This document shows positions 43,901-51,279 of a stretch of DNA of 64,000 bases, in pieces. How positions within the stretch are numbered: the stretch's first letter is position 1; each line of letters opens with the position of its first letter. The notes below the pieces were generated by a model, which was not told where the DNA came from, did no database searches, and worked only from the letters and a program-made list of their open reading frames with translations. This stretch comes from Eriocheir sinensis (lineage: Eukaryota; Arthropoda; Malacostraca; Decapoda; Varunidae). The stretch is from assembly GCF_024679095.1 (NCBI RefSeq), contig NC_066531.1:3899342-3963341 (forward strand). The letters run 5' to 3'. The translations under genes and the position numbers were made by a program.

Positions 43901-46900
43901 TAGAGCATGTAAGTATATAAGAAAAAATAATAATTGTGAAAAAGTATTCTAATTTTGCATATTGAATAATTTTGTTTTCAAGATTATCATACCTTGCTGC
44001 AGTTCTGAGAAGCTTGGGTACAGCATGAAAGTATATAAAAAAATAATGATTGTGAAAAAGTATTCTAATTTTGCATACTGAATAATTTTGTTTTCAAGGA
44101 TATCATACCTTGCTGCAATTCTGAGAAGCTTGGGTACAGCATGTAAGTATATAAGAAAAATATTAATTGTGAAAAAGTATTCTAATTTTGCATATTGAAT
44201 AATTTTTGTGTGAAAATATGTGTTTTTCTTTATGAATAAGTATCCATTATACACATATTTCGTAGATGATAAAAATATTGATAAAACAATGCAGAAGAGA
44301 AGTGTACCCTCGCTCCAAAATCATACATCTGGCAGCATCACTGAGCGAGCCAAATTTAAAACCCCCAGCGGGACATTTAAAAGTGGCGATTTCGAACTTT
44401 AACTTTTTTATACTTTTGTAACCATTTTGAGTTATATGAGATCAAAAAAAAAAACCTGCATTTTTTGTGACCTGGACGAGTATAAGACAGGTAAATCAAC
44501 GCTGACCTCTTACGGGTTAAAACATTCCCTTAATATTTACTATAAACTCACGATAAACAATCTTGAGGTGCACTTTATAAATTAGCATACAAACAGAAAA
44601 CTGCATGATATATCACAATCTCACCTCCTCTACAGCCTGGAGTATGAAGTCAGGAAAAGACTCTTCTGGTATATAGAGACAGCTTTGTTCCCTCACTGAT
44701 AAACACTCACTTTCCAAGGCACTGACACCTGAAAAAATGGCATAATTCAACACAAGATAAGTTTGACCACTATGAGTACAAGGGGTTTGGGACCGTCAGG
44801 CTGGTCATAAGTCAAACTGGGTAGGCGGTGGCTGAGTGGTAGCGTGCTGGGCCCACATTCACCGCGTGATGGACGACGCGGGTTCGAATCCCCACGCTAC
44901 CACCTGGGATTTTTCAGCCCGGTGGATCCTGATGGTCGGCCCAAGGCTTCTTCCTAGTGGGGCCTGATGGTCGGCCCAGCCCGTTCTGGCGCAGGCGAGT
45001 GTTTATAGTGGCGCCATCTTGCACTGGCTCATGCTGCCCTCCCGGAGCTCATCTTTAATCCTAGAATCTAGAGTTCGGGTTGATGGGTGGTCTTCTGGAC
45101 AGCATGTGGGTAGTTTTAAGCCACTCGGCGGCGGCTGAAAAATCCCAGCTTGGTTGGACCGGGCGGGGATTGAACTCGCGTCGTCCTGAACGCGGCACCA
45201 ACATGCTATCCATTCAGCCACCGTCAACGCGCCCTCCTTATTTTTTCTAGCACCAGCTGATGATGGCACTCTTCCAGGCTCTAGGGACTGTGAGTGTGCA
45301 AGCATTTTGTATCTACAGTGAAGCCTTTCCAGCTCAGCATTCTAAAACTTGCAAATTTACGTAGCTCACCAAGGCAAAAAAAATATTAATTCAAAAAATC
45401 ACTTTTGAATTCCCACAAATAACATAAAAAAATTGTGCATCTCAACATTTTGCCGAGCTGTAATCTCATATGGTTGTCTCACTCAGCATGGCGAGCCCGA
45501 ACTAACTTTGATCCAATATTTACACACGACAGTAAAAGTTCCTTAACCCAGTAGCAGCGGGGATCATGTTTCTTAATGGTCCCTCCAAGCGAGAAAAATG
45601 AGAAAAAATCACCCCTCACACAAACCATTTCATAATATATACCAAAGCATTTGTGATCAGATTATGTATCATCTATTTTTGGGGTTTATATCATGGCACA
45701 AATTTGGCCCGTCGCTGCTACACGGTAAAACCACAAATTTGGCCTGTCGCTGCTACACGGTAAAGCCACAAATTTGGCCCGTCGCTGCTACGGTAAACCT
45801 AAAGCCACAAATTTGGCCCGTCGCTGCTACACGGTAAAGCCACAAATTTGGCCCGTCGCTGCTACATGGTAAAGCCACAAATCTGGCCCGTCGCTGCTAC
45901 ACGGTAAAGCCACAAATTTGGCCCATCGCTACACGGTAAAGCCACAAATTTGGCCCATCGCTGCTACACAGTAAAGCCACAAATTTGGCCCGGCGTTGCT
46001 ACACGGTAAAGCCACAAATTTGGCCCGGCGTTGCTACTGGGTTAATTCCAAATGCAGGGGGTGGTGGACTTTCGGATTAGCAAATATTTGGATTACCAGA
46101 AAGGGACCTCAGAATGTTCAAAACACACCATGCCCAGACATTTAACACTCTTCATTCTCCTCCTCATCATAACTGTTTAACATCCATTTATTTCCTATGG
46201 TGGGGCTGGACGGGATATGAGCCTAAACTGTTGCGGGTCCATAGCTATTTCTCCCGTGATATTCAGCCTCCTCATACCTCCCTCCAGCACCTTTCTCCAT
46301 GTCTTCCTTGGATTGAAGCACTTGTGAACGTACCCAAGAGTAGATACACAAGTGCTTTAATCCTTCCCTGCAAGACTCCTACGGCAAATGGATTGATTAA
46401 GGCACTGAACACAGGCAGCCTAGTGATGAGCCCACGGCCCTTCTGCTACCCGCTAGTCCATGTTTCCTGCTGGTCTGCTCCCCTCTGCCTCAAAGTTCAG
46501 TGCCTGTCTCGGGATGTAACGCTTGTTCCAGCACTCACCGATATCCAGCACCTGCCCCAGACTTTGCGTGGCACATTTTAGCATGGAGAGATTGCCGTAT
46601 TTCCCGCCAATAGGCCACGACGTAAAAAAAATAAAAAAATAAAATGCTTGACAATTTTAAAAACTGAACCTGTAAACCTAAAACTCATGTTATTGGGTAT
46701 GAATCAAAGCTAAAGATAGATAGGTTGCTTTTAACCCCTTCAACACGAGGATGCATATACTGCGTCCTTGCGTGCCCCGTACCATATCCGAGGATGCGCA
46801 TACTGCTTCCTGGCGCGCTTCAGCCAATGTACAAGTTATTTTATATATTTATGCTTACATCTCAAAATCATCAATTAATTTATGTTTCTTTATGTGCACC

Positions 46901-47860
46901 ATTTAATTCTGCATGTTTTCATATATAATACATGATGATTGTGTTGAGTTTATGGCTGCAAACTTGTTATATTCAATAGCGACATTTGAAATTTGGTGTG
47001 CGCGGCGATCCCGGATACGGCGCAGGGCACTGTTTTGGCCCGGCCGTAGTGAGTTTCTTTATGTGCACCATTTAATTCTGCATGTTTTCATATATAATAC
47101 ATGATGATTATGTTGAGTTTATGGCTGAGAACTTGTTATATTCAATAGCGACATTTGAAATTTGGCGTGCACGGCGATCCCGGATACGGCGCGGGGCACT
47201 TTTGGGCTGGCTGTAGTGAAGGGGTTAACCCAGTAGCAGCGACAGGCCAAATTTGTGTCTTTACCGTGTAGCAGTGACGGGCCAAATTTGTGTCTTTACC
47301 GTGTAGCAGTGACGGGCCAAATTTGTGGCTTTACCGTGTAGCATCGACAGGCCAAATTTGTGTCTTTACCGTGTAGCAGCGACGGGCCAAATTTGTGTCT
47401 TTACCGTGTAGCAGTGACGGGCCAAATTTGTGGCTTTACCGTGTAGCAGCGACGGGCCAAATTTGTGTCTTTACCGTGTAGCAGCGACGGGCCAAATTTG
47501 TGGCTTTACCGTGTAGCAGCGACGGGCCAAATTTGTGTCTTTACCGTGTAGCAGCGACGGGCCAAATTTTTGCCATGATATAACCCCCCCAAAAATAGAT
47601 GATCCACAAACTGACCACAAATGCTTTGATATATATTATGAAATGGTTTATGTGAGGGGTGATTTTTTTCTCATTTTTCTCGCTTGGGGGGACCATTAAG
47701 AAACATGATCCCTGCTGCTACCGGGTTAAGATAAGTGAAAGGGTTGAGGCTCCTGACCTGCATCACAGCATTCCTCCCCATGGGCATCTAAGAGGGCCAT
47801 CCTGCTCTCAGAAAGCAACACCGTGCGACACTTTCTGCATCTTATCTTCTCAGCCTCCAT
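28830..47860 (-). CDS. RNF180: RNF180-like RING E3 ubiquitin ligase, eight coding exons (whole gene)
   Basis: Joined minus-strand exons: 47860-47758, 44728-44625, 39969-39838, 38753-38546, 35008-34830, 33435-33219, 29787-29676, 28986-28830. Every junction has GT/AG and matching phase; the total is 1212 nt, 403 aa plus stop. Order of domains: N-terminal cysteine-rich Rines region (CRKC at 8-11, then YCPSCRARLGSFNFVS and CACG in exon 3), variable middle, a basic stretch, an acidic stretch, a C3HC4 RING at about 262-303, and one C-terminal transmembrane segment at about 372-391. This order and several motifs match vertebrate RNF180 (about 590 aa); the protein here is shorter, mainly in the variable middle. 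Family knowledge: RNF180 is a membrane (ER) E3 ligase passing ubiquitin from an E2 to substrates; substrates here are unknown. It lies head to head with the ubiquitin-eL40 gene. Family assignment is strong; the middle exon 4 is the least certain. Confidence 0.9.
29033..29641. mobile_element. P1 TTAA element filling RNF180 intron 7
   Basis: TTAA at 29033-29036 and 29638-29641, both termini intact (CCCGGTAGCAGCG). About 13 units of 35 bp. It occupies about 88% of a 689-bp intron, leaving 35 bp and 46 bp of intron on either side. Confidence 0.9.
29676..29787 (-). CDS. RNF180: RNF180 coding exon 7
   Basis: 112 nt, acceptor tttgttacag, donor ACTACAG/GTATTT, phase 1 to phase 2. It encodes DLAHDVQNCFFDLYQKRREF and then PLPWTRNYR, matching the post-RING linker of RNF180. 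Its downstream intron is only 689 bp, nearly all one TTAA transposon. Confidence 0.85.
30018..32494. repeat. Minisatellite, 56-bp RT-derived unit, about 44 copies
   Basis: Unit: cttcactctttcatccctat, actgtccaaaccccttatgc, aagagttaaccagcat. Very uniform, with scattered ttcact/ttccct variants and a few 1-bp losses near 31730-31810. A single copy is present in the RT relic at 40680-40750, which identifies the source. It lies in RNF180 intron 6. Confidence 0.95.
32495..32725 (+). pseudogene. Jockey-type RT C-terminus and 3-prime UTR
   Basis: Continues the array's source frame: ADKLWNNLPSSVFPPAYDLN then SFTRRVSGHLSSHI and stop, followed by a T-rich 3-prime UTR ending tgtaaaaaaaataag. It is the 3-prime end of the element that gave rise to the 56-bp array. 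Confidence 0.75.
32892..33165 (+). mobile_element. tRNA-derived SINE (S1), 3-prime end truncated
   Basis: Head ggggaggcggtggctgagtg and gagttcaatccctgccca; the body ends ctgggccgaccatcaggcct. It lies about 50 bp into the intron after the RNF180 RING exon. Confidence 0.78.
33219..33435 (-). CDS. RNF180: RNF180 coding exon 6, RING finger
   Basis: 217 nt, acceptor tttttcaag, donor CCCAG/GTAAGC, phase 0 to phase 1. It holds the complete C3HC4 RING: CPVC, CGH, CEPC and CPLC in order, with CEPCLRRMAKPNP close to the CEPCLRTLAKDNP of RNF180. The acidic lead-in (EEDTEEINIPDN) is also family-like. This exon decides the family call. Confidence 0.95.
33487..33528. repeat. (CA)n microsatellite
   Basis: CA run with one interruption in RNF180 intron 5. 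Confidence 0.9.
33530..34140 (+). pseudogene. CR1-type RT C-terminal relic with an inserted element
   Basis: Plus strand: YGERLETLGLTTLESRRERG, DLIALYRMQEG, CRRDIRKYSFPYITTWSGLD, then after a gap CAKTIHGFKDKLDERYGDRT. The gap (about 33811-34020) holds the single-copy relative of the 107-bp unit (tgaccctggtggtagtgtga). Confidence 0.75.
34334..34741. mobile_element. Tigger-like MITE (T2), complete
   Basis: CAGGTAACTCGATTTACGCG at left, gcgtgaatcgagagttacct g at right, TA on both sides (34332-34333 and 34742-34743). The conserved interior includes ccaccagatgtctcacgcaa and the pair tgatacagtaggcaatagag. Confidence 0.85.
34830..35008 (-). CDS. RNF180: RNF180 coding exon 5, basic then acidic linker
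   Basis: 179 nt, acceptor ttaatccag, donor ACAGAG/GTATGA; enters phase 1, leaves phase 0. It encodes a strongly basic run (SRRKHRADVLEK, then KTRHRQKGRKK) followed by acidic residues ending VLDDELTATE. Vertebrate RNF180 has the same basic-then-acidic order just before the RING. Confidence 0.78.
35186..35885 (-). mobile_element. tRNA-Val-like SINE (family V1), head missing, tail expanded about 7 times
   Basis: 88-bp unit (gttggaaagtttcgtttagt, cggcgcaacatctgtggtca, tatgccggagagagacagaa, ggggaaggaattataggaga) followed by V1 body (gaatgggtaccaggtattaa in reverse). The insertion breaks the RT relic at 35886. Confidence 0.85.
35886..36600 (-). pseudogene. Non-LTR RT relic, third lineage
   Basis: Minus-strand order: DSEKAYDRVDWIALWDVLKI, KVGLRQGCAMS, NFYMDGVVREMKGKVGEVGV, FTDDTVLIADNESD, LKVNINQS, then GIQCKITLNGEEMEEVNEFK. 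The first residue-pair context is FTDD where FADD is usual. Frameshifted, and cut by the V1 SINE at its 3-prime side. Confidence 0.8.
36676..37532. repeat. Minisatellite, 31-bp unit, about 27 copies
   Basis: Unit tgtattgaaggattacaggg then tgacaggagag, with two interspersed variants (gagag/gaaag and attac/attgc) and one shortened unit near 37290. Source unknown. It lies in RNF180 intron 4. Confidence 0.95.
37706..38468. mobile_element. P1 element containing a second P1 element
   Basis: Outer TTAA at 37706-37709 and 38465-38468. The outer left end reads cctggtagcagccgggatca tgtttc up to TTAA at 37736 and resumes tggtccctccaagcgagaaa after TTAA at 37941, exactly the normal internal order of P1. 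The inner copy therefore used the outer copy's internal TTAA as target. Confidence 0.85.
37736..37944. mobile_element. P1 element nested inside another P1 copy
   Basis: TTAA at both ends, terminus CCCGGTAGCAGCG at both ends, only about two and a half 35-bp units, opposite orientation to its host copy. Confidence 0.85.
38546..38753 (-). CDS. RNF180: RNF180 coding exon 4, variable region
   Basis: 208 nt from acceptor cgccgacag to donor CAGCT/GTAAGG, entering phase 0 and leaving phase 1 as exon 5 requires. It encodes a Ser, Pro and Asp rich low-complexity stretch starting VDWMKVGEVQPHP, with no family motif. It is included because the open frame and both phases fit; the family's middle region is known to be poorly conserved. 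Confidence 0.65.
38833..39160. mobile_element. P1 TTAA element in RNF180 intron 3
   Basis: Left TTAG (mutated TTAA) and right TTAA at 39157-39160, about five 35-bp units, both termini recognisable. Confidence 0.8.
39375..39767. mobile_element. Tigger-like MITE (T2), complete
   Basis: CAGGTAACTCTCGATATATG at left, cataaatcgagttacctg at right, TA flanks; interior as at 34334. It lies about 70 bp past the donor of RNF180 exon 3. Confidence 0.85.
39838..39969 (-). CDS. RNF180: RNF180 coding exon 3
   Basis: 132 nt, phase 0 at both ends, acceptor ttcacag and donor AAAG/GTCTGT. It encodes SSWTKGKIYCPSCRARLG followed by FNFVSGGQCACGSHV, the most recognisable N-terminal signature of RNF180 (CPxCxARLGxFNFVS then CxCG), probably a zinc-binding module. 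Confidence 0.88.
40155..40945 (+). pseudogene. Jockey-type RT relic with an inverted duplicate of its own middle
   Basis: 40155-40750 follows the RT at 24740-25290 (caacactcagctgtcacctt, catatacaggggccttg). From about 40752 to 40945 the sequence reverses and reproduces its own middle on the other strand (cgtgagatgcatactccata, tgaagtttccagttgagatt), forming a foldback. It contains one 56-bp unit at 40690-40750. Confidence 0.8.
40946..41246. other. Unassigned stretch in RNF180 intron 2
   Basis: A short open frame (40931-41146) has no splice-phase fit with RNF180 and no recognisable family. Confidence 0.3.
41480..41998 (+). pseudogene. Broken acidic ORF of P3, possible transposase N-terminus
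   Basis: Starts MAGRRLRSLTSAEMIEQLSF and then an acidic stretch (EEFIVDPNTDISIDGNDVD). After frameshifts another frame continues IIPSEDDEFDDLASSSTSTQ and ends near DRWDRF with a stop. An acidic, Ser-rich N-terminus of this kind is common in piggyBac-type transposases, but no catalytic DDD region follows, so this is probably an internally deleted copy. The link is inference from context and composition. Confidence 0.4.
42235..42780 (-). mobile_element. tRNA-derived SINE, two copies inside P3
   Basis: Minus strand of each copy (about 42245-42415 and 42590-42765): ttggctgactggtaaaggac (A box) and gtcgtgggttcgatcc (B box), then a shared body (ctctgcgcgtcacgaaacac in reverse). Confidence 0.65.
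42827..44205. repeat. Minisatellite, about 116-bp unit, about 12 copies
   Basis: Unit: aaggatatcataccttgctg, caattctgagaagcttgggt, agtattctaattttgcatac, tgaataattttgttttg. Small length changes fall in the A run. It lies inside P3. Confidence 0.92.
44625..44728 (-). CDS. RNF180: RNF180 coding exon 2
   Basis: 104 nt between an acceptor ending tttttcag and donor GAGGAG/GTGAGA. It enters in phase 1 and leaves in phase 0. It encodes VSALESECLSVREQSC then a PEESFPDFILQAVEE segment, equivalent to the conserved EALPEWI region of vertebrate RNF180. It is too short to stand out as an ORF; it was found from splice signals and phase. Confidence 0.82.
44822..45232. mobile_element. Chimeric S1 SINE: plus-strand head joined to a minus-strand copy
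   Basis: 44822-44918 is a plus-strand head (gtaggcggtggctgagtggt, cgggttcgaatccccacgct); from 44918 (cggtggatcctgatggtcgg) the sequence is a minus-strand S1 copy with two 35-bp subunits and its own head at 45140-45230. Both heads face outward. Confidence 0.75.
45543..46045. mobile_element. P1 TTAA element in RNF180 intron 1
   Basis: TTAA at 45543-45546 and 46042-46045; termini CCCAGTAGCAGCG and tgctactggg; about nine units, some shortened. Confidence 0.85.
46180..46520 (-). pseudogene. Non-LTR RT C-terminal relic, unexpanded form
   Basis: Minus strand matches 62430-63070 (ccaaggaagacatggagaaa, gaggtatgaggaggctgaat, cgtccagccccaccatagg) but carries the GRPRKTW-type coding segment only once or partly. 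An insertion with its own short hairpin (cacttgtg... cacaagtg) lies at 46319-46356. Confidence 0.65.
46731..47228. mobile_element. P4 TTAA element sharing a TTAA with the next P1 copy
   Basis: TTAACCCCTTCAACACGAGG at left and, inward, TTAACCCCTTCACTACAGCC at right. The interior is an imperfect direct repeat of about 170 bp (tttctttatgtgcaccattt to cggatacggcgc). The TTAA at 47225-47228 also starts the P1 element to the right. Confidence 0.7.
47225..47729. mobile_element. P1 TTAA element at the RNF180 exon 1 donor
   Basis: TTAA at 47225-47228 and 47726-47729, about ten units with a gtctttaccgtg variant. It ends 28 bp inside the intron from the exon-1 donor. Confidence 0.87.
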
Positions 47861-47864
47861 CTTC
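47758..47864 (-). CDS. RNF180: RNF180 exon with start codon (coding 47860-47758)
   Basis: The exon opens after an acceptor (tatacaacag) four bases before ATG, so a non-coding exon must lie further upstream. The start MEAEKIRCRKCR carries the first Cys pair of the Rines region. The donor GCAG/GTCAGG leaves phase 1, which fits the next exon exactly. A TTAA transposon begins only 28 bp into the following intron. Confidence 0.85.
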
Positions 47865-47924
47865 CTGTTGTATAAAGAAATCATGAAATAAATAACACTT
47901 TGAGTCGAGATTTTTAGAATGGCA

Positions 47925-47978
47925 AAGATTCGTTTTAGGTCTGGCACGGTATTGAAATGAATCTTTGCCTACTGGATC
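47925..47978. mobile_element. Minimal F1 foldback remnant
   Basis: ggcaaagattcgttttaggt meets tgaaatgaatctttgcc as a hairpin of about 50 bp, the two F1 termini with the interior deleted. Confidence 0.55.
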
Positions 47979-48484
47979 TTTACCCAGCTGTTTTTCTCTG
48001 GTATATTGCTAAGGCAGTTTGTTATTGTCTCCTTACACTAAATACTTAATTCACTCATGTATATATGTCATTCATTTTATAACTAGTCTTTACTTAGTGC
48101 AATCAACACATCTTCCCACATTTGTGTAATTACTCTCGGCACTAAAACCATTAAGCCTCTCCAACACATATTCCAGCAGCGGCTTAATAGTTTTAATGCC
48201 AAGTAATTACGCAAATATGCATTCTGCTGTATATTGGCACTTGTGGGGTCCCTTATTGTGGAACCCGTCTAGGTAAAATGTCTAGGTAAGTGGACTTGTG
48301 TTTAAAACTTTGTACATATTTGACCTAATGCATAGTGATGTATCTGGGTAAGTATGAAGCTGTACCAAGGAGAGCTAAGAACAGATACAAAGCAGAATAG
48401 CTCAAAAAAGGGTAATTATAGAGAATCACTACACGTCTCCAAAACACGATATCACGCCTCCCCCTTGGTTAGCAGGGGGGCGAG
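47979..48484. other. Intergenic stretch with one long hairpin
   Basis: The hairpin at about 48121-48222 pairs tgtgtaattactctcggcac and ccattaagcc with ggcttaatag and gccaagtaattacgcaa. Nothing else is recognised. It may include the upstream non-coding exon of RNF180, which I could not locate. Confidence 0.35.
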
Positions 48485-49110
48485 AGGGGCTGTTAGGTTA
48501 TAAAGTTAGTTAGGGAATTTTCCTTCATTTAGGGATTTTTCTAGGGAAATTTAGGAAGCCCATTTTTCAGGGATTTTGTCTTTCGCCCCAAACCCCGGTT
48601 CCCCACAGCTCCCCAGGCTTGTCTTGGGGGTAGGGGGGGCTGGGGTGGCAGAGAGGGAGTAGTTGTTCCCTAGTTTTACCAGGGATTTTTCTAGGGAAAT
48701 TTTGGAAGCCCATCTTTCAGGGATTTTGTCTTCCGCCCCAAACCCCGGTTCCCCACAGCTCCCCAGGCTTGTCTTGGGGGGTAGGGGGGGCTGGGGTGGC
48801 AGAGGGGGTGGAGTGGTGATTCTTAAGATTTACCGCCCATTTTCCAGGGATTTTGTCTTCCGCCCCAAACCCCGGTTCCCCACAGCACCCCAGGCTTGTC
48901 TTGGGGGGTAGGGGGGGCTGGAGTGGCAGAGGGGGAGAAGTAGTTGTTCCCAAGTTTTACCAGGGATTTTTCTAGGGAAATTTTGGAAGCCCATTTTTCA
49001 GTGATATGGGCTCTCCCCCCCCTCCCCCCCAATACCTCGGTTCCCCACAGCACCCCAGGGTTGTCTTAGGGGGAAGGGGGGCTGGGGTGGCGGAGGGGGA
49101 GGCGGACTTC
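48485..49110. repeat. Tandem repeat, about 110-170-bp units, four copies
   Basis: Unit marked by accagggatttttctaggga, cgccccaaaccccggttccc and cacagctccccaggcttgtc, then a G-rich segment (ggggggtagggggggctggg). G-quadruplex-prone on the plus strand. Intergenic. Confidence 0.88.
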
Positions 49111-49849
49111 TTATTAAGCATTACCTAGTTAAGGGACGAAATACATGTCCCTTAGCCATAATATGAAGGCGGAAAAGCTTAAAAGTAAAGAAAATGGAAT
49201 ATTAGCTGACCTGGGAGATGATGGTCTACCACACACGGGCGCCGGGGGAGGGACAAGACAGTTCCTCCTAACACATATCTGGAGAGCGGGCACTGCCAGA
49301 CACAACCATTGGACCTTCCTCGTCTTCCCCTGGAGTGTTTGAGAAGGCTAGTCTGGGGCGCGGCCTTCTACTGGGGTGTTTAAGGGGGCCAGTTATAGGC
49401 CTCGGGGTTTTTGTGCTCCGTTGAAACAGATGTAAACACCGTGACCTTGCTCTTGCTCTTGCTGTACATGTGACTTGCTGGGTGAGGAGAAATCCCGAGC
49501 CACCTGTGACATCAAGATCAGGCTCTTTCTCTTGCTGTACATGTGACTCCTGCTCTTGCTCTTGCTGTACATGTGACCCGTTGGAGAGACGAATGGACGA
49601 GTGATTGAGGATTGGGAATGATGTCTTGCCCCATACTACTGAACCTAACCCCTAAATTCCTTCCAGTCTAGTTGTTTAAATTGTTTCTCATCCTCTGACT
49701 CATTCACTATCCTTAAATTCATTGCTCCTCAGTACTGAACCTAATCTCAAAATCCCTTCTATTGAGAGTTTTAGGGATATACACCACCTCAGTTTAATAA
49801 AGCATTTAGCGGATTTCTAGCGGCATCTGTTTCTTAATCTAGCGCAGCG
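49111..49849. other. Intergenic stretch with ctcttg repeats
   Basis: Copies of tgctcttgctgtacatgtga at about 49446, 49530 and 49553; their reverse complement recurs at 50990-51016 next to the putative UBA52 promoter. No gene recognised. Confidence 0.4.
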
Positions 49850-50990
49850 GTGCCAGATTGTCGTACTCAGCCTCGTATATTTACCGACTTCCGACCCCAA
49901 AACCGTCTCGTGGACCCCAATGAGGAGATTCACTTATAATTATCATTAAAATAGTTAATTCCTGATGTTTCTTGGCAATAGTTGGGCGTCAGAAACAGGT
50001 AAATACTATGCTCTGAGTACGACAATCTTGCAACGGTGATCTAGCGCCTCTTGGTGTGTAAGCAATAGGGAATAGGATGATTTTTAATGGATATTGCTTG
50101 TTTTGTTTTTACTTTTACAGATTGTGGTTGTGTCGATATGAGGTTGTGTCGATATGAAAACTTTCCAACGGGTCACCTATACACAGCGTTGCCAGATTAT
50201 CATACTCAGAGCCTCGTATATACCGGTTTCTGGGCCATAGCTATTGACAAACTGCACCAATAATTAACCATTTTAACGATAACTATATGTGAAGGCAGTT
50301 ATTTGGGTGATGAAAGCAGCTTATGGGGCGGAAATCGGCAAACATGGGAGGCTGAGTACGACAATCTGGTAACGGTGATCTAGCGCACCGTTGCCAGATT
50401 ATCGTACTCAGAGCCTCGTATATACCAGTTTCTGGGCCATAGCTATTGACAAAATGCACCAATAATTAACCATTTTAACGATAACTATATGTGAATGCAG
50501 TTATTGGGGTCGTGGAGGCAGTTTATGGGGCGGAAATTGGCAAACATGGGAGGCTAAGTACGACAATCTGGTAACGGTGATCTAGCGCACCGTTGCCAGA
50601 TTATCGTACTCAGAGCCGCGTATTTTCCTGTTTCTGACCCATAAATGTTACCAGGAAGCACCAATAATCAACCATTTAAACGATAACCATATATGAATGC
50701 AGTTATTGGGGTCGTGGAGGCAGTTTTTGGGTCGGAAATTGGCAAACATGGGAAGCTGAGTACAACAATCTGGTATCTGTGATCTAGCGCACTGTTGCCA
50801 GATTATCGTACTCAGAGCCGCGTATTATCCTGATTGATTGATAGTTTGTTTCTGACCAATAAATGTTGCCAAAAAGCACCACTAATTAACCATTTAAACG
50901 ATAACCATATATAAATGCAGTTAATTGGGGCATGAAAGCTGCTATGGGGCGGAAATCGGCAAACATGAGAGGCTGAGTACGACAATCTGC
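49850..50990. mobile_element. Head-to-tail array of five G1 TIR MITEs
   Basis: Five units of about 190-200 bp, each opening near ttgccagattatcgtactca and closing near gagtacgacaatctggtaac, with the same interior (attaaccattttaacgataa). Four are directly adjacent at 50185-50990. One unit contains a short CR1-tail scar (gattgattgatagttt) near 50831. Confidence 0.8.
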
Positions 50991-51019
50991 ATGTACAGCA
51001 AGAGCAAGAGCAAGAGAGA

Positions 51020-51275
51020 GTTCGCGGGGGATTGGCAACAGTGCGCCTCCTTCAACAACAACACGCGAGGGTGAGTGGACGGGGCGGCCATGTCTTATTT
51101 ATTATCTGCTTTAATACACAATGGCGGGGCGGCGCGGGGCTCCCCATAACACAGGGCGACTATCGGAGGGTTGAATTACACGGCGGCGTAGCGATAATAT
51201 GGCGGGAGTCCGAAATAACGGCGATGTCCATGGATAAATATGGGCGGGTCGTTCAGGGGCGGGCAGGGGATGGCA
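51020..51275 (+). promoter_or_regulatory. CpG-rich putative promoter and 5-prime intron start of UBA52
   Basis: CG dinucleotides are dense here (gcggggcggcgcgggg, ggcggcgtagcg, ggcgggtcg) in contrast to the AT-rich surroundings, and no repeat family covers it. It lies between the minus-strand RNF180 and the plus-strand UBA52, so it could be the UBA52 promoter or a shared one. Inferred from composition only. Confidence 0.4.
51045..51070 (+). promoter_or_regulatory. UBA52: Probable UBA52 non-coding first exon with TOP-like start
   Basis: A pyrimidine tract CCTCCTTC at 51046-51053 resembles the 5-prime terminal oligopyrimidine start of ribosomal-protein mRNAs. It is followed by CAACAACAACACGCGAGG and a strong donor GTGAGT at 51071. 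The coding exon at 55791 needs an upstream exon because its acceptor touches the ATG. The position is inferred; no transcript was seen. Confidence 0.4.
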
Positions 51276-51279
51276 GGGT

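Larger units (their letters stand above)
41247..44520. mobile_element. P3 TTAA element (3.3 kb, piggyBac-like, non-autonomous)
   Basis: Left TTAACCTGTAAGAGGTCA at 41247 and, read inward, right TTAACCCGTAAGAGGTCA at 44520: an 18-bp inverted terminus with one mismatch and TTAA at both sides. Contents: a broken acidic ORF, two tRNA-SINE-like copies, a 116-bp array and a unique right end. It lies wholly in RNF180 intron 2, about 105 bp from exon 2. Confidence 0.8.

Noticed and set aside
47861..47947. Upstream in-frame Met start for RNF180 (near 47947)
   Set aside because: A consensus acceptor lies just before the ATG at 47860, and the upstream residues show no family similarity.
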